The notes: generated from the letters alone by a model not told the origin. A stretch of DNA of 64,000 nucleotides from CBDCPI01 sp965220245 (GCA_965220245.1 CBDCPI010000008.1:434001-498000), one strand, 5' to 3'. Shown: positions 15,554-24,559, counted from the first letter of the stretch. Numbers and translations: made by a program.

Positions 15554-18244
15554 ATGGCAAAGTTTCTAGTCTTGGGACTGATAGGTATTCTGATCGGAGT
15601 GTTGGCCGCCTGTGGAGGCAATGGTGACGGTGGAGACACAGGGGGCGGCGGCGGTGGCGGGGCCGGCCAGGCCGCAACAGTGGCGCCCACTACGGCCCCC
15701 GCGACTCAGGCGGCGCCGGAAGAAGCCACCAAGCCCGCAGTTGCCGAGACCACTGCAACGTTGAAGGACGTCGCGGCCAAGTTGGCCGGCGGGCCAGGGG
15801 CAATCTACGCCGGTGACGTTAATCAACTGGCCGGGGCGGCCGTTGACCCGGAGTTGGGTTGGCAACCGACGGGCGGTGACATACCGGCCAACTTGCTTAA
15901 AGAGAGCGAGTGGATCTACACGTCGGACTACTACAACAAGCTGTTGGAGAAGGCCAACCTGGAAAATCCGACGAAGTTGGTAAGCTCGGGCGAATCGTTC
16001 AAGATTCAATACGCTTGTATTAACCGGGCCCTCTTCCCGTGCAAGATGAAGGAGAAATACTTCATCCCCAATGTTTACGAGCGTACCAACGGGCAAGTGG
16101 ACATCTCGGTGGTCGGGTACCCGGAACTGGGCATTGCCGGGCCTGACACCATCTCTTTGGTCGCCAATGGCACCCTCAGCTTTGCCGAGATTACCGGCGC
16201 CTATGTGGGCGGGGACTTGCCCGTACTGGACATGTACTATTTCTGGGGCCTGTTCCAAGACCGGGAGACGGACTTCAAGGCAGTAACCGCCGTTCTGGAA
16301 GACCTAGACGGCTACATCGAGGAAGCCACCGGCGGGGGAACGGTCGTCACCCACAACTGGTACGCCGGGCACGACCAGTGGTTCTTCAGCCGGGAGCCGC
16401 TGAATACGCTGGGCGACTACGAAGGCAAGCGGACGCGCAGCCACGGCACCACCATGTCGGACCTGATCAACGGCATGGGAATGGAGGCCCAGTTCGTGGC
16501 CTTCGCCGAGGTATATACCGCCCTGGAGAGGGGCATCCTGGACGCTGGCGCCACCGGCGGCGGCGCCGCCTTCGGCCAAAGGTGGTACGAGGTTACCAAC
16601 TACATCGTGGGTCCCATCATCTCCATGCCCGCCGACCTGTTGATCTTCAACGGCAAGGTGTGGGACAGCTTCCCTCCGGACATTCAACAGATCCTGTTGG
16701 AAGAGGGCGCCAAGGAAGAGCTGGAAGAACTGAGGATCGCGCCCGTCTGGAACGCCCGGCGGCTGCAGGACAACATCGATGCCGGAATGAAGTTGATCGA
16801 GTGGGACCAAGAGACCCGTGAATACATCCTGAACGAAATTGTCTTGGACACGATGATTCCCAACTGGGTCGGCCGGGTGGGCGGCTACGACACCGAAGAG
16901 GTCCGCCTATTCAATGAGAAATTCGGGCCGATTGCGGGGGTCCAAGTCAACCCCGACGGCTCGGCGTCATTGACCGGCGCCATGGCCGCAGCCAGCCCAG
17001 CCGGGTCGCCCCTAGCGGCCTATGCCGCAGAAAAAGCGGGAGGCCCGGGCGCGATCTACGTAGGGGACCTGAACCAGTTGGTGGGCCCGGCGTCTCATCC
17101 CGATCTGGGAGACGCCGATGGGAACGTCCCGCTTAGCTCCTTGGAATACGAAAGCTGGATCTTCACCTCGGACTACTACCAGGAACTTCTGGAAAAAGCC
17201 CGGATCGACGATCCGACGCCGCTGGTAACCAGTGGAGAGAGCTTCGAGATTCAATATGCCTGTATCAACCGGGCGTTGCTGCCCTGCAAAGCCGTGGAAA
17301 CGTTCTTGGTACCCAACGTTCTGGAACGAACCAACGGCCAGGTAGACATCCAAGTGGCGGGTTATCCGGAACTGGGTATAGCCGGGCCCGACACCTTGGA
17401 GTTGGTGGAAAATGGCACCTTGAGCCTTTCCGAAATAACCGCCTCGTATGTGGCCGGTGACTTGCCAGCATTGGAAGTGGAGTTCCTTTGGGGGCTATAC
17501 CCGGACCACGAGACCTTCTATGAGGCCACCGCGGCCATCGTTGACGATCTCGACGCCCTGATCGCCGACCGTACCGACGGTGGTAAGACTATCGTCCACC
17601 TATGGTACGCCGGAGTGGACCAGTTCTTCTTCTGCCGCGACAAGATCACCTCTCTGGAAGACTTCAAAGGCAAGAAGACCCGGAGCCACGGCTCGGCCCT
17701 GTCGGACTGGATCGATGGCATGGGCGCGCAAGCCCAGTTCGTCGCTTTCGCTGAGGTGTACACGGCCTTGGAACGCGGCATCTTGGACTGCGGCGTGACC
17801 GGCGCCGACCCGGCCTACGGCCAGAGGTGGTATGAGGTGACCGAGTATATGATTGGTCCTTTGCCCACCTTTACCGCGAACCACCTGGTCTTCAACCGGA
17901 AGGTATGGGAAGAGTTGCCGGCCGACATCCAGCAGATCCTGATTGAGGAAGGGGCCAAGCACGAACTGGAGTCCCTCAGACTCTCACCGATCCAGAACCT
18001 GGTAGGGGTACCCAAGAACGTCGCCACGGGCCTGGAGTTGATCGAGTTCACCCCGGAAATCAACGACTTCATGGTTAACGAGGTGGTGCTGAAGAAAGTG
18101 GTGCCCAATTGGGTGAAGCGGGCCGGAGGACCCGACTCCGACGCCGTGAAGTTGTTCAACGAGAAAGTAGCACCGATTGTGGGAGTGACCATTAACTCTC
18201 AGGGCGAAGTTGAAGGAGAACGTTGCCCTTCGGTGTGCCGATAA
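15554..18244 (+). CDS. Double-domain DctP-type solute-binding lipoprotein (896 residues)
   Basis: The protein opens with a lipoprotein signal (lipobox LAAC about residues 17-20) and a Gly/Ala-rich linker. Two tandem copies of a roughly 430-residue TRAP-type (DctP) solute-binding domain follow, meeting near residue 485. Each copy has GGPGAIY.GD.NQL, ER/RTNGQVDI, GYPELGIAGPDT, an NWYAG.DQ or LWYAGVDQ segment, KKTRSHG or KRTRSHG, and AQFVAFAEVYTALERGILD. Domain 1 differs at the ligand region (HDQWFFSREPL against VDQFFFCRDKI), hinting at different substrates. Typical DctP proteins are single-domain and about 330-490 residues. No DctQ/DctM membrane genes are nearby, so partners must be elsewhere. 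Confidence 0.85.
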   Translation: MAKFLVLGLIGILIGVLAACGGNGDGGDTGGGGGGGAGQAATVAPTTAPATQAAPEEATKPAVAETTATLKDVAAKLAGGPGAIYAGDVNQLAGAAVDPELGWQPTGGDIPANLLKESEWIYTSDYYNKLLEKANLENPTKLVSSGESFKIQYACINRALFPCKMKEKYFIPNVYERTNGQVDISVVGYPELGIAGPDTISLVANGTLSFAEITGAYVGGDLPVLDMYYFWGLFQDRETDFKAVTAVLEDLDGYIEEATGGGTVVTHNWYAGHDQWFFSREPLNTLGDYEGKRTRSHGTTMSDLINGMGMEAQFVAFAEVYTALERGILDAGATGGGAAFGQRWYEVTNYIVGPIISMPADLLIFNGKVWDSFPPDIQQILLEEGAKEELEELRIAPVWNARRLQDNIDAGMKLIEWDQETREYILNEIVLDTMIPNWVGRVGGYDTEEVRLFNEKFGPIAGVQVNPDGSASLTGAMAAASPAGSPLAAYAAEKAGGPGAIYVGDLNQLVGPASHPDLGDADGNVPLSSLEYESWIFTSDYYQELLEKARIDDPTPLVTSGESFEIQYACINRALLPCKAVETFLVPNVLERTNGQVDIQVAGYPELGIAGPDTLELVENGTLSLSEITASYVAGDLPALEVEFLWGLYPDHETFYEATAAIVDDLDALIADRTDGGKTIVHLWYAGVDQFFFCRDKITSLEDFKGKKTRSHGSALSDWIDGMGAQAQFVAFAEVYTALERGILDCGVTGADPAYGQRWYEVTEYMIGPLPTFTANHLVFNRKVWEELPADIQQILIEEGAKHELESLRLSPIQNLVGVPKNVATGLELIEFTPEINDFMVNEVVLKKVVPNWVKRAGGPDSDAVKLFNEKVAPIVGVTINSQGEVEGERCPSVCR

Positions 18245-18268
18245 ATCAGACTCTTAGCCAAACGGCTG

Positions 18269-18296
18269 GCGGCGGCTGTCTTAAGACAGCCGCCGC
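18269..18296. terminator. 28-base perfect palindrome after the double DctP gene
   Basis: GCGGCGGCTGTCTT is followed directly by its reverse complement with no loop. No T-run follows, so it could be a terminator, an mRNA-stabilising hairpin or a protein-binding site. Confidence 0.6.
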
Positions 18297-18428
18297 TGCG
18301 GGTAAGTAGAGTCTGGTGGGGAGGGGACGGCAGCGGGCCGCCGCTGGGGCACAAAAGGGACTCCACAGGTAAAAAGGGCACCGTCACACACAACCCACGA
18401 GTAGACCAGCGCGAAAAGAGGAGAGGAC

Positions 18429-19892
18429 ATGGGCAAGCTTCTGATGCTGGGACTAATCGGGATACTGATCGGGGTGTTGGCGGCCTGTGGCAGGAACGGG
18501 GACAGCGGGAATGGAGGAGGGGCCGGGGCCGGGAGCACCGGAGCAGGCGGCGGCGGGGGACAAGCAGCGCCGCCAACAGCAGCGCCCACCGCGGCGGCAA
18601 TGACCGGGGGCAGTGAGCAGGAAGAGACGAAACCGTCGTCCTCCTCAGCCTCGGAAGCCTCGGCCAGCCTCCAAGACATCGCCGCCGGGCTGGCCGGCGG
18701 GCCGGGGGCCATCTACGTGGGCGACCTGAACCAACTGGTGGGGCTGGCCCCGGACCCGGAGTTGGGCGACGCCGACGGCAACGTCCCCTTGGACGCCTTG
18801 GAGAAGCACCAGTTCATCTTCGAGTCAGAGCATTACCAGAACCTCTTGAAGAAGGCCAACTTCGAGAACCCCACCCAGTTGACCTACGACGGCGACACCA
18901 TCGACCTCCAGATAGTGTGCATCAGCACCAGCGTCACCGCCTGCAAGCTAAGGAACGCCTTCTACATCCCCAACGTGGAAAAGCGGACGAACGGGAAGGT
19001 GGAGTTGCAGTTGGTGGGCTACCCGGAGTTGGGTATCGCCGGGCCCGACATGCTGAGCCTGATCCAGAACGGCACCGTGGGCTTTGGCGAGGTGTACGGC
19101 GGCTACGTGGCCGGGGACCTGCCCGCCTTGGAGATCCAGTACCTGTGGGGGCTCTACCGGGACCACGAGGAGTTCTACAAAGCCACCGTGGCCGCCTTGG
19201 GCGACACCGACCGGATGATCTCGGAGCGCACCGGAGACGGCCAGATAATGCTGCACAACTGGTACACCGGCCAGGACCAGTTCTTCTTCTGCAAAGAGAA
19301 GATCACCACCCTGGAAGAGTTCAAAGGGAAGAAGACCCGCAGCCACGGGACGGCGCTTACCGACTGGATCGAGGGGATGGGAGCGACGGCGCAGTTCGTG
19401 GCCTTTGCCGAGGTGTACGTGGCCTTGGAGCGGGGGATTCTGGACTGCGGCGTGACCGGCGCCGACGCGGCTTGGGGCCAACGGTGGTACGAGGTAACCA
19501 AGTACATGAACGGGCCGCTCTCCACCTTCAACGCCAACAGCAACATCGTCAATGACCGGGTCTGGGCGAAGCTGCCGCCGGACCTGCAACAGATCTTCTT
19601 GGAAGAAGCGGCGAAGAGCGAGTTGGAAGCCCTAAGGCTGGCGGCGGCGCAGAACCAGGTGGGCGTGGCCAAGAACGTTAGAGACGGGCTGGAGATGGTA
19701 GTGTTCTCCCCGGAGTTGCAGGCCCAGAGCCGGGTGGCCCTGATGGAGAACGTAATACCCAACTTCTTGAACCGGGTGGGCACCAATGACCATCCGATAG
19801 TCGGGGTCTTCAACGAGAAAGTCGGGCCGCTGGTGGGACTGATCATCAACCCCGACGGAACGGTCTCTGAAGCCCCGGTAACCAAGCAGTAG
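18429..19892 (+). CDS. DctP-type TRAP solute-binding lipoprotein (487 residues)
   Basis: This is a single-domain paralogue of the 15554-18244 protein, with the lipobox LAAC, a long Gly/Ala/Thr linker, then the solute-binding domain carrying RTNGKVELQLVGYPELGIAGPD, QDQFFFCKEKITTLEEFKGK and KKTRSHGTALTDWIEGMG. Such proteins capture carboxylates outside the membrane for TRAP transporters. The ribosome site AGAGGAGAGGAC-ATG is strong. A near-identical 73-base block shared with the upstream pseudogene indicates recent duplication or gene conversion. Membrane subunits are not in the window. Confidence 0.88.
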   Translation: MGKLLMLGLIGILIGVLAACGRNGDSGNGGGAGAGSTGAGGGGGQAAPPTAAPTAAAMTGGSEQEETKPSSSSASEASASLQDIAAGLAGGPGAIYVGDLNQLVGLAPDPELGDADGNVPLDALEKHQFIFESEHYQNLLKKANFENPTQLTYDGDTIDLQIVCISTSVTACKLRNAFYIPNVEKRTNGKVELQLVGYPELGIAGPDMLSLIQNGTVGFGEVYGGYVAGDLPALEIQYLWGLYRDHEEFYKATVAALGDTDRMISERTGDGQIMLHNWYTGQDQFFFCKEKITTLEEFKGKKTRSHGTALTDWIEGMGATAQFVAFAEVYVALERGILDCGVTGADAAWGQRWYEVTKYMNGPLSTFNANSNIVNDRVWAKLPPDLQQIFLEEAAKSELEALRLAAAQNQVGVAKNVRDGLEMVVFSPELQAQSRVALMENVIPNFLNRVGTNDHPIVGVFNEKVGPLVGLIINPDGTVSEAPVTKQ

Positions 19893-19950
19893 GGAGCCTC
19901 TGGGGTTACTTACTCCGCCACCACGATACAAGATTAATCACGGCCAAATG

Positions 19951-19997
19951 TTAGGCCCGCTGGAGGATGAGGGTGCTCCTTCTTCCGGCGGGCCTAA
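19951..19997 (+). terminator. Hairpin after the single-domain DctP gene
   Basis: TTAGGCCCGC and GGCGGGCCTAA form a strong stem with a 26-base loop that can also pair partly (GGA/TCC). There is no clear T-run. Confidence 0.6.
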
Positions 19998-20052
19998 TGA
20001 TTTGAACCAGAGTTGGTGGTTTTATTGGGTTGACCGCATTGGCAGTTAAGTC

Positions 20053-20141
20053 TGGCGGAGAGAGTGGGATTCGAACCCACGATACCCAGAAGGTATACCG
20101 GTTTTCGAGACCGGCGCTTTCGTCCGCTCAGCCATCTCTCC
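20053..20141 (-). tRNA. tRNA-Ser (anticodon CGA)
   Basis: The minus strand folds as an 89-nt class II tRNA: acceptor GGAGAGA/TCTCTCC, discriminator G, encoded CCA, D-arm with GGCTGAGCGG, anticodon stem CCGGT/ACCGG with loop CTCGAAA (anticodon CGA, codon UCG), a long variable arm and T-loop GTTCGAATC. The long variable arm supports serine. Confidence 0.96.
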
Positions 20142-20201
20142 CATAGGAATTCTATATCTAATCCCACATATTTTCCATGCTCGTAACTGGTCAGGCTGGG
20201 A

Positions 20202-20428
20202 GTAACTGTTCAGACTTGATACATCATTCCGGCCCCCGAACCCGTCATTCCGGCCTTGAGCCGGAATCCATAAGGGTTTGCAACCAGCAATGTTCCTTTT
20301 CCTCAACATTTCTGGATTCCCGCCTGCGCGGGAATGACGGTTGGGCGGCAAAGTGTCGTGAGGGGATTAGCATTGGCATTGCGGATATGGCTCTCAGTCA
20401 ATTCGCCTCAGCAAGTCTGAACAGTTAC
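20202..20428. mobile_element. MITE with IS66-type termini and 8-bp target duplication
   Basis: The 227-bp element begins GTAACTGTTCAGACTTG and ends with the perfect inverse, flanked by GGCTGGGA at 20194-20201 and 20429-20436. The termini match those of the IS66-type element at 52734-54201. It encodes nothing; its interior holds two REP-like palindromes, one shared with the repeat at 229-338. Confidence 0.92.
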
Positions 20429-20549
20429 GGCTGGGAGTGGGGGTTGATAGTCAGGAAGAATACGGTTATAGTGGCAACGATATACAGCTATTATTGTAAT
20501 CACCCGTGTTTACCACCGGGATGATTCCTTCGGCAAACCTGGAGTATCT

Positions 20550-21002
20550 ATGTTGACTCAGCAAGAGCTAGTGGACCGGTTGCGGATGTGGTCGGTGCGG
20601 GTCACGCCGCAACGGCTAGCCATCGCCGAGGCGGTGCTTAACTCGTCCGATCATCCCACGGTACAGCAGATTTACGAGAGGGTCAGCGACGGCTTCCCCT
20701 CGATGACCTTGGCGACCATTTACTCCACTCTAAGAGTCTTGGAGAGGAGCGGCCTTATCCAAGAGTTGCCCTTCGAGAAGATGTCTAGGTACGAACCCAA
20801 CATGGACCCCCACGTCAACCTGGTCTGTATCGGCTGCCAAAACGTGATGGACGCCGATGCCGGGCAAGAAGCGGTGGTTGGCCTCCGAAACCGTATACTT
20901 AACGAATCGGATTTCGAAGTGGCCTGGCAGAGAGTCGACTTCTACGGTTGGTGCCCCACCTGCATCGCCAACAAACGTCGAGAAGAGCCGTCGAAGGTCT
21001 GA
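20550..21002 (+). CDS. Fur/PerR-family transcriptional regulator
   Basis: This 150-residue metal-dependent repressor has an N-terminal winged helix with RVTPQRLAIAEAV and PSMTLATIYSTLRVLERSGLI, then the dimerisation domain with HVNLVCIGCQNVMD and CPTC, giving two CxxC structural-zinc pairs typical of PerR/Fur. Discrimination between PerR (peroxide sensing), Fur and Zur is not possible from these motifs alone. The leader has TATAGT at about 20467 and the palindromic ATTATTGTAAT near 20490, a weak candidate for an autoregulatory box. A terminator follows the gene. Confidence 0.9.
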   Translation: MLTQQELVDRLRMWSVRVTPQRLAIAEAVLNSSDHPTVQQIYERVSDGFPSMTLATIYSTLRVLERSGLIQELPFEKMSRYEPNMDPHVNLVCIGCQNVMDADAGQEAVVGLRNRILNESDFEVAWQRVDFYGWCPTCIANKRREEPSKV

Positions 21003-21039
21003 CCGCGGCGACCGGGCCATACCTGTAGGGCGATAAGTA

Positions 21040-21078
21040 GCCCCTTGCCCCTCTCTTGAAGGGACGCAGGGGGCTTTG
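21040..21078 (+). terminator. Terminator after the Fur-family gene
   Basis: AGCCCCTTGC and GCAGGGGGCT pair (10 bp, one G-T) with an inner CCCT/AGGG stem, followed by TTTGT. Confidence 0.7.
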
Positions 21079-21102
21079 TAGTTTAGTGGGAGGCAGAGGG
21101 CT

Positions 21103-21459
21103 ATGATCACCGGAGTTGTGGGCGTGACCATCTGGACGGATAACCTGGATGGTATGTACCACTTTTATCACGACATCATGGACTTGCCCCTTCACTCCCG
21201 CCACGACGACTGGATTGCTTTCCAGTTGGGGGAAGTCCGCTTCAATATCGGCCTCCACGACCGGGTGCATGGCGCTTCTCAAGACCCCTTCCGCTTTATG
21301 CCCCATTTGGGCGTCGACGACATCCACGCGGAGTGCCGTCGCCTAAGTGAAGCCGATGTGGAGTTCATCCGGCCTCCGGAGCAGGAGCACTGGGGCGGCT
21401 GGGTAGCCACCCTAAAAGACCCCGACGGCAACGTATTGCAGTTGCTACAGTTGACCTAG
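21103..21459 (+). CDS. VOC (glyoxalase/bleomycin-resistance) superfamily protein
   Basis: The 118-residue protein has the paired beta-alpha-beta-beta-beta pattern of the vicinal-oxygen-chelate fold: GVTIWTDNLDGMYHFYHDIMDLPLHSR at the start and MPHLGVDDIHAECRRL...WVATLKDPDGNVLQLLQ in the second half. His and Glu-type metal ligands are not certain. The reaction is unknown. The start follows GTGGGAGGCAGAGGGCT-ATG. The next gene, a hydratase, begins 40 bases later, so the two may be co-transcribed in a ring-cleavage or keto-acid pathway. Confidence 0.85.
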   Translation: MITGVVGVTIWTDNLDGMYHFYHDIMDLPLHSRHDDWIAFQLGEVRFNIGLHDRVHGASQDPFRFMPHLGVDDIHAECRRLSEADVEFIRPPEQEHWGGWVATLKDPDGNVLQLLQLT

Positions 21460-21499
21460 GACCACCGCTACAAGACTAAAGCCAAGGTAAAGGTGCGGA

Positions 21500-22294
21500 A
21501 TGGCCCAAGAAAGCAAGAATCAGCAAGTTGCCCAGTTCCTACTGGAAGAACACCAAGCGAGGAGACTATACCGTCCGCTGCCGGAGCATTTATCCCCCGA
21601 ATCGGTTGAAGAAGCCTACGGGATGCAAGAAGCCTTCCAAGCCTTGATTACCGGAGAGCGGGGCCCAATCGCCGGTTACAAGATTGCCTTGACGACGCCG
21701 GTGATGCAGCAACTGGTGGGTTTTAACGAGCCGTGCGCCGGAGGGGTCTTCGCCAACGGCATCCACCGGTCTCCCGCCACCATCTCGGGGGCCGACTACG
21801 TCCACTTGGGCGCCGAGTGCGAGATAGCCGTCCTGTTAAAGAGCAGTCTGCCGGCGGCTTCGGCGCCTTACGACCGTTCCAGCGCGGCCGAGGCCGTTGG
21901 TGCGCTGATGCCAGCCTTCGAGTTGGTGGACGACCGCAGTGCCGACTACTCCGATCTCTTCTTTCTGGGAGTCGTTGCCGACAACACTTGGAACGCTGGC
22001 GTGGTGTTGGGCCCGGAGGTCACCGACTGGAGCAATATCGACCTAGCCGAGGCCCGAGGGACCATGACCATCAACGGTCAACTGGCTGGCGAGGGACGGG
22101 GCGGCGACGTAATGGGCCATCCCTTGGAGGCTCTGGCTTGGCTGGCCAACACCTTGGCCAAACGGGGCGCTAGCCTGTCCGCCGGCATGATCGTGATGAC
22201 CGGCAGCATCGTCACCACCAAGTTCCTGAGCCCGGGAGACGCGGCGGCGTTGTCGATCGAAGGCTTGGGAGAGGCCAGGGTTAACGTGACCTGA
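21500..22294 (+). CDS. 2-keto-4-pentenoate hydratase family protein (MhpD-like)
   Basis: The 264-residue protein resembles hydratases/decarboxylases of meta-cleavage pathways (MhpD, DmpE, DmpH). Visible elements are EEAYGMQEAFQAL, GPIAGYKIALTTPVMQQLVG (substrate Lys), the metal-site region VHLGAECEIAVLL with Glu residues, MPAFELVDDR, and GHPLEALAWLANTLAKRG near the end. It adds water to 2-hydroxydienoates in the cytoplasm, or decarboxylates oxalocrotonate. Its neighbour is a VOC protein, which is compatible with aromatic degradation, but no dioxygenase is recognised here. Confidence 0.87.
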   Translation: MAQESKNQQVAQFLLEEHQARRLYRPLPEHLSPESVEEAYGMQEAFQALITGERGPIAGYKIALTTPVMQQLVGFNEPCAGGVFANGIHRSPATISGADYVHLGAECEIAVLLKSSLPAASAPYDRSSAAEAVGALMPAFELVDDRSADYSDLFFLGVVADNTWNAGVVLGPEVTDWSNIDLAEARGTMTINGQLAGEGRGGDVMGHPLEALAWLANTLAKRGASLSAGMIVMTGSIVTTKFLSPGDAAALSIEGLGEARVNVT

Positions 22295-22324
22295 AAGTAT
22301 CAGGTCCCCGGAGAACTGATTGTT

Positions 22325-23284
22325 ATGTACAGTCGTATCTTGGTACCGCTAGACGGGTCTCCCCTTAGCGAACAGGTCCTGCCCTACGTTCGTCAATTGG
22401 GGCTGGGGTTGTCGATACCCTTGACCCTCATAACAGTAGTCGCACCACCTCATCCCAGCATCGGTCGAGACCTGAACCCACGGCTACACGAACACGAAAC
22501 GCTGGAACACCAGACTGAACATGCTGCGGTGTATCTGAATGCCGTGGCCCAAGGTCTGCGCGCTGAAGGACTTTCGGTCGCTACCGTTACACCATCCGGT
22601 CTGCCTTGGCAGGTAATAGTCGAAGAGGCGCAACAAACTCCGGATACTCTCATAGCTATGTCCAGCCACGGGCGTTCGGGCACGGCGCGGTGGTGGCTGG
22701 GCAGCGTTGCCGACCGGGTACTCCACCTGACGACTGGGCCAATACTGGTGGTGAGGTCCCATCACGCAAAGGAGGCCACTCACTCGGAAGGGTTCAACCG
22801 GGTCATAGTACCGGTGGATGGATCGCTCTTGGCCGAAGAAATCCTTCCTCACGTGGCCCAGACCAGTAAAGGATTGGGCTTGGCCGTGGACCTGGTAAGG
22901 GTTATGCCCACCAGTGAACACCTGGGCTTGGCCGTTCCTCGCGGCCTCCACAGCGATGCTTCGTTCGAAAGCGCCTCGAGACAGGCGAACGAAGAGGCAA
23001 CCGAGTACCTTGAGCGGCTAAAAGAGGGCCTGTTGAAACAGGGAGTCGGCCCGGTGGAGGTCCATCTGCTCCATGGCGACCCGGCATCCTTAATCATCGA
23101 CCTAGCCAGCGAGACCCCCGACCGGCTGGTGGCAATGACCACTCATGGGCGTTCCGGCGTAGGCCGTTGGATGCTGGGCAGCGTGGCCGACCGGGTGATA
23201 CGCAATTCCGGTGACCCGGTGCTACTGGTCCGCGCCGCGGAATCAACGACATCCCAAGGCCAGGCCATGAGCCCAACGGGCTGA
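22325..23284 (+). CDS. Tandem universal stress protein (two UspA domains)
   Basis: The 319-residue protein holds two UspA domains. Each begins with a ILVPLDGS or VIVPVDGS strand and ends with the ATP-binding signature: SSHGRSGTARWWLGSVADRVL in domain 1 and TTHGRSGVGRWMLGSVADRVI in domain 2, each followed by GPILVVR or DPVLLVR. The G-2x-G-9x-G pattern indicates that both domains can bind ATP. Likely role: stress resilience; the precise client is unknown. It follows the hydratase gene by 30 bases. Confidence 0.93.
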   Translation: MYSRILVPLDGSPLSEQVLPYVRQLGLGLSIPLTLITVVAPPHPSIGRDLNPRLHEHETLEHQTEHAAVYLNAVAQGLRAEGLSVATVTPSGLPWQVIVEEAQQTPDTLIAMSSHGRSGTARWWLGSVADRVLHLTTGPILVVRSHHAKEATHSEGFNRVIVPVDGSLLAEEILPHVAQTSKGLGLAVDLVRVMPTSEHLGLAVPRGLHSDASFESASRQANEEATEYLERLKEGLLKQGVGPVEVHLLHGDPASLIIDLASETPDRLVAMTTHGRSGVGRWMLGSVADRVIRNSGDPVLLVRAAESTTSQGQAMSPTG

Positions 23285-23390
23285 CCTGACAGGCAAATTG
23301 GCCGATCCCCGGAAACCTGCACGGCCATGGTAGTCTTGGGTTCAGTGGAGAGTCTAACAGACAAAGCGCAACGCATTTCTTAACCTCAAA

Positions 23391-24179
23391 ATGAACCTAC
23401 AGCTAAACCCCGCGGTCGCTTCCCATTACGCGAGCCGAAGCCAACAAGCCCGGTTGATTACCGAGGCTTGGGCGAATGAGAACCTCTTTTGTGTCGCTTG
23501 CCCTTCGGAACATTTGGTTACCGACAGACCGAATACGCCGGTGCGCGACTTCACCTGTTCCGTTTGTAGCGCGATATATCAACTTAAGAGTAAACACCTT
23601 AAGCATGGGCAGGTAGTCCAGAACTCAGCGTTTGGCCCCAAGATTGCAGCCATAGACTCAGGACGAGTGCCTCATTACGTTTTCTTGGAGTACAGCCGGA
23701 ACGATTGGGTTGTTACCGGCCTATTTGTCGTTCCGGGGCCTTTCTTCACCCGCAGCATTGTTCAGCCCACTAAGGCGCTGAAACCGACCGCACGACGAGC
23801 AGGCTGGATCGGCTCTAAAATCCTGTTGGGAAAGGTGCCATTGGAAGGGCGAATTAGTCTAGTTTTGGCACGTACTCCTCGAGATCCGGCCGTGATACAT
23901 CAAGAATGGAAGCGCGTCGAGTTCCTACGCAATGATAAACGTGCATCGGGAGGTTGGGGCGCTGAGGCCCTATCCTGTGTTCGCACTCTGGTAGCAGAGA
24001 CGGGGGAGACGGAATTCACCCCTCAACATTTCTATTCTCGTTTTGTCGAGCAGTTGTCCCGTCAACACCCTGAAAACCACCATATCAGAGACAAAATTCG
24101 CCAACAACTTCAGGTACTCAGGGATGGTAATTTATTGGAGTTTCAGAACAACCGCGGTCGATATCGAGTATTGGCTTAG
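23391..24179 (+). CDS. DpnI-like methyl-directed restriction endonuclease
   Basis: The 262-residue protein closely resembles DpnI, which cuts GATC only when the adenine is N6-methylated. Shared blocks include SQQARLITEAWA, the zinc Cys pairs C34/C37 and C56/C59, LKPTARRAGWIG, and the C-terminal winged helix HHIRDKIRQQLQVLRDGNLLEF, which in DpnI reads methyladenine. The nuclease motif is Asp53...Gln64-Leu-Lys66; DpnI has Glu at the Gln64 position. D-QxK sites occur in active Mrr-type nucleases, so activity is plausible. It needs no companion methylase and would require that the host itself lack GmATC. Recognition of GATC is inferred from similarity. Confidence 0.88.
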   Translation: MNLQLNPAVASHYASRSQQARLITEAWANENLFCVACPSEHLVTDRPNTPVRDFTCSVCSAIYQLKSKHLKHGQVVQNSAFGPKIAAIDSGRVPHYVFLEYSRNDWVVTGLFVVPGPFFTRSIVQPTKALKPTARRAGWIGSKILLGKVPLEGRISLVLARTPRDPAVIHQEWKRVEFLRNDKRASGGWGAEALSCVRTLVAETGETEFTPQHFYSRFVEQLSRQHPENHHIRDKIRQQLQVLRDGNLLEFQNNRGRYRVLA

Positions 24180-24324
24180 GTAGGCTAACCTAGGGGAATC
24201 CACGATAGTTGGCCCGTTTCCCTGTATAGCTAAATTTCCACGAAGAGCCTGACGCGCCCTTGACACTTGCTCCTATTCGATCAACGATCCCGGCCCGTAA
24301 TATTGGACAGGACTGGGAGCGGTG

Positions 24325-24552
24325 ATGAATGACCAGTGCGAATGGATAGAAATTAGGTTAGTCCACGAAATAATTGCAGATCTACAAAGTTTGCCAGGAG
24401 TCTGGATCGACTGGAAAATCTTGGAGTCTGAACGGCAATTACAAGGACTCATCAAAGTATCCATCTGGAACGGACAAGTCTACCGCTTGAGTATCGCACT
24501 AATTCGTGAGGATGAAGCAGACGCCTTTGACGATTTATTCGAGTGGACGTGA
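24325..24552 (+). CDS. Hypothetical 75-residue protein
   Basis: ATG 24325 follows GGGAGCGGTG, a reasonable ribosome site. The product (MNDQCEWIEIRLVHEI...DAFDDLFEWT) is acidic at the C-terminus, with no membrane segment or known domain. Base composition is lower in GC than most of the window, suggesting acquisition. It lies just downstream of the DpnI-like gene and could be a small partner (DpnI of pneumococcus has a second gene, dpnD), but no similarity to DpnD can be claimed. Confidence 0.5.
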   Translation: MNDQCEWIEIRLVHEIIADLQSLPGVWIDWKILESERQLQGLIKVSIWNGQVYRLSIALIREDEADAFDDLFEWT

Positions 24553-24559
24553 GTGCAAC

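Noticed and set aside
20046..20351. Minus-strand ORF containing MAERTKAPVSKTGIPSGYRG
   Set aside because: This is the well-known spurious translation across a tRNA-Ser gene plus REP sequence.
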